Part shown: piece after piece, positions 63,584 through 64,000 of the stretch | Layout of the letters: every line of letters starts with the position of its first letter | Numbering within the stretch: the stretch's first letter is position 1 | Source of the DNA: Weissella oryzae SG25 | GTDB lineage: Bacteria; Bacillota; Bacilli; Lactobacillales; Lactobacillaceae | DNA: 64,000 nucleotides | NCBI RefSeq assembly: GCF_000691805.2 | Contig: NZ_DF820491.1 | Span: 62,001-126,000, forward strand | Direction: 5' to 3' | Notes under the pieces: generated by a model | Databases searched by the model: none | The model's input: only the letters and a program-made list of their open reading frames with translations | What the model was told of the DNA's origin: nothing | Made by a program: the position numbers and the translations under genes

Positions 63584-64000
63584 TTAATCAAATTGTCCGG
63601 TGAATTTATAGATTGGGAAACCTAATGCTGAGAACTTTTGTTCGTACTCTGTCTCAACATTATCAACCATCTTATCAGCGTCTTCATGTAAGTTTAATGA
63701 TATTTCATTTGGCATAAACGTTATTCCAAAGTTAGCAAAACTATATAGGGAATACTCAAATAGCCCTCGATTATCAGTCTTGAAAGCCAGCTCTCCCCCC
63801 TTAGGTAGAACCGTTTGATAACCAGCTAAAAAGGTCTTATAAGTTAGACGGCGACTCTCATGCCGACTTTTAGGCCAAGGATCTGAAAAATTTAAATAGA
63901 TTTTACTAACTTCGCCGGCCGCAAAATAAGTTTCCACACCAGCTCCATCACCATAAATAAATTTCAAATTAGGTAGGTCTGCCTCGTCTTCGAAGGCTTT
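63584..64000 (-). CDS. trmB: tRNA (guanine-N7-)-methyltransferase (5' part missing)
   Basis: The last 138 residues of TrmB; the frame stays open to the window edge, so the N-terminus and most of the SAM-binding site lie outside. LNFSDPWPKSRHESRRLT is the diagnostic TrmB motif, followed by LAFKTDNRGLFEYSL and the C-terminal ETEYEQKFSALGFPIYKF. It methylates G46 in the variable loop of tRNAs. It is convergent with yslB. Confidence 0.95.
   Translation of the reverse strand, partial: KAFEDEADLPNLKFIYGDGAGVETYFAAGEVSKIYLNFSDPWPKSRHESRRLTYKTFLAGYQTVLPKGGELAFKTDNRGLFEYSLYSFANFGITFMPNEISLNLHEDADKMVDNVETEYEQKFSALGFPIYKFTGQFD

Overview
The window is a contiguous piece of a low-GC Gram-positive chromosome, almost certainly from the Lactobacillales and most likely a Lactobacillaceae lineage of Weissella/Leuconostoc type. 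Support comes from WxL-domain cell-surface proteins with their DUF916 partner, a T-box in front of alaS, a perfect CcpA (cre) site, IreB, RelQ, ClpX, SpxH, RNase J, YlxR/YlxQ and DUF1292/DUF2507 genes, and Shine-Dalgarno sites close to AGGAGG. Genus is inferred, not proven. Nearly all genes run on the minus strand; only a GT-C-like membrane protein, a TraX-like protein and yslB are on the plus strand. I see no rRNA, CRISPR array, prophage or complete insertion sequence.

Layout. 0-3.5 kb: a surface locus (WxL protein, OatA-type acetyltransferase, start of a DUF916 WxL-partner protein). 3.8-13.4 kb: amino-acid permease, MsrB, a short membrane peptide, a PLD-helicase-DUF3427 protein, a nicotinamidase-like hydrolase, a universal stress protein and a calcium-type P-ATPase. 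13.8-19.7 kb: a complete pyruvate dehydrogenase operon headed by lipoate ligase (lplA-pdhA-pdhB-pdhC-pdhD), with a strong promoter whose start region is covered by a cre site. 19.7-20.9 kb: a gene-poor stretch of hairpins and an SDR pseudogene broken by one stop codon. 20.9-25.6 kb: a two-component system, a divergent membrane glycosyltransferase-like gene and an unknown gene. 25.8-26.6 kb: TraX-like protein.

26.7-32.9 kb is the translation-initiation operon rimP-nusA-ylxR-ylxQ-infB-rbfA with truB beyond a terminator; it starts with a strong promoter followed by an intrinsic terminator inside the leader, as expected for NusA-controlled attenuation. After a tRNA-Arg come relQ-nadK-rlu-mgtE and spxH (33-37.6 kb), then phosphoesterase-rdgB-murI-HAD, trxA, and zapA-cvpA-mutS2 (37.7-43.9 kb), engB-clpX, tig, a DUF1003 gene, tuf, an unknown gene, an RNase J2-like gene, rpsT and rpsO (44-53.4 kb), holA, comEC and comEA (53.5-57.4 kb), two tandem DUF1292 genes, ruvX, ireB and alaS with its T-box (57.5-61.9 kb), an ADP-ribosylglycohydrolase-like gene divergent from yslB, and the 3' part of trmB.

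Most of the window is conserved housekeeping. The items that stand out are: a RimP with a duplicated C-terminal domain; an RNase J that lacks two metal-ligand histidines and carries a basic tail; an AlaRS with Asp in place of the editing-site zinc Cys; an ADP-ribosylglycohydrolase homologue that has lost most metal ligands; a cysteine-free SpxH; a TTG start on tuf; the cre-covered pdh promoter; the rimP leader terminator; divergent promoters sharing one -35 element; and the PLD-helicase gene with a one-TM peptide next to it, which is the only plausible candidate for an uncharacterised (possibly defence) module here.
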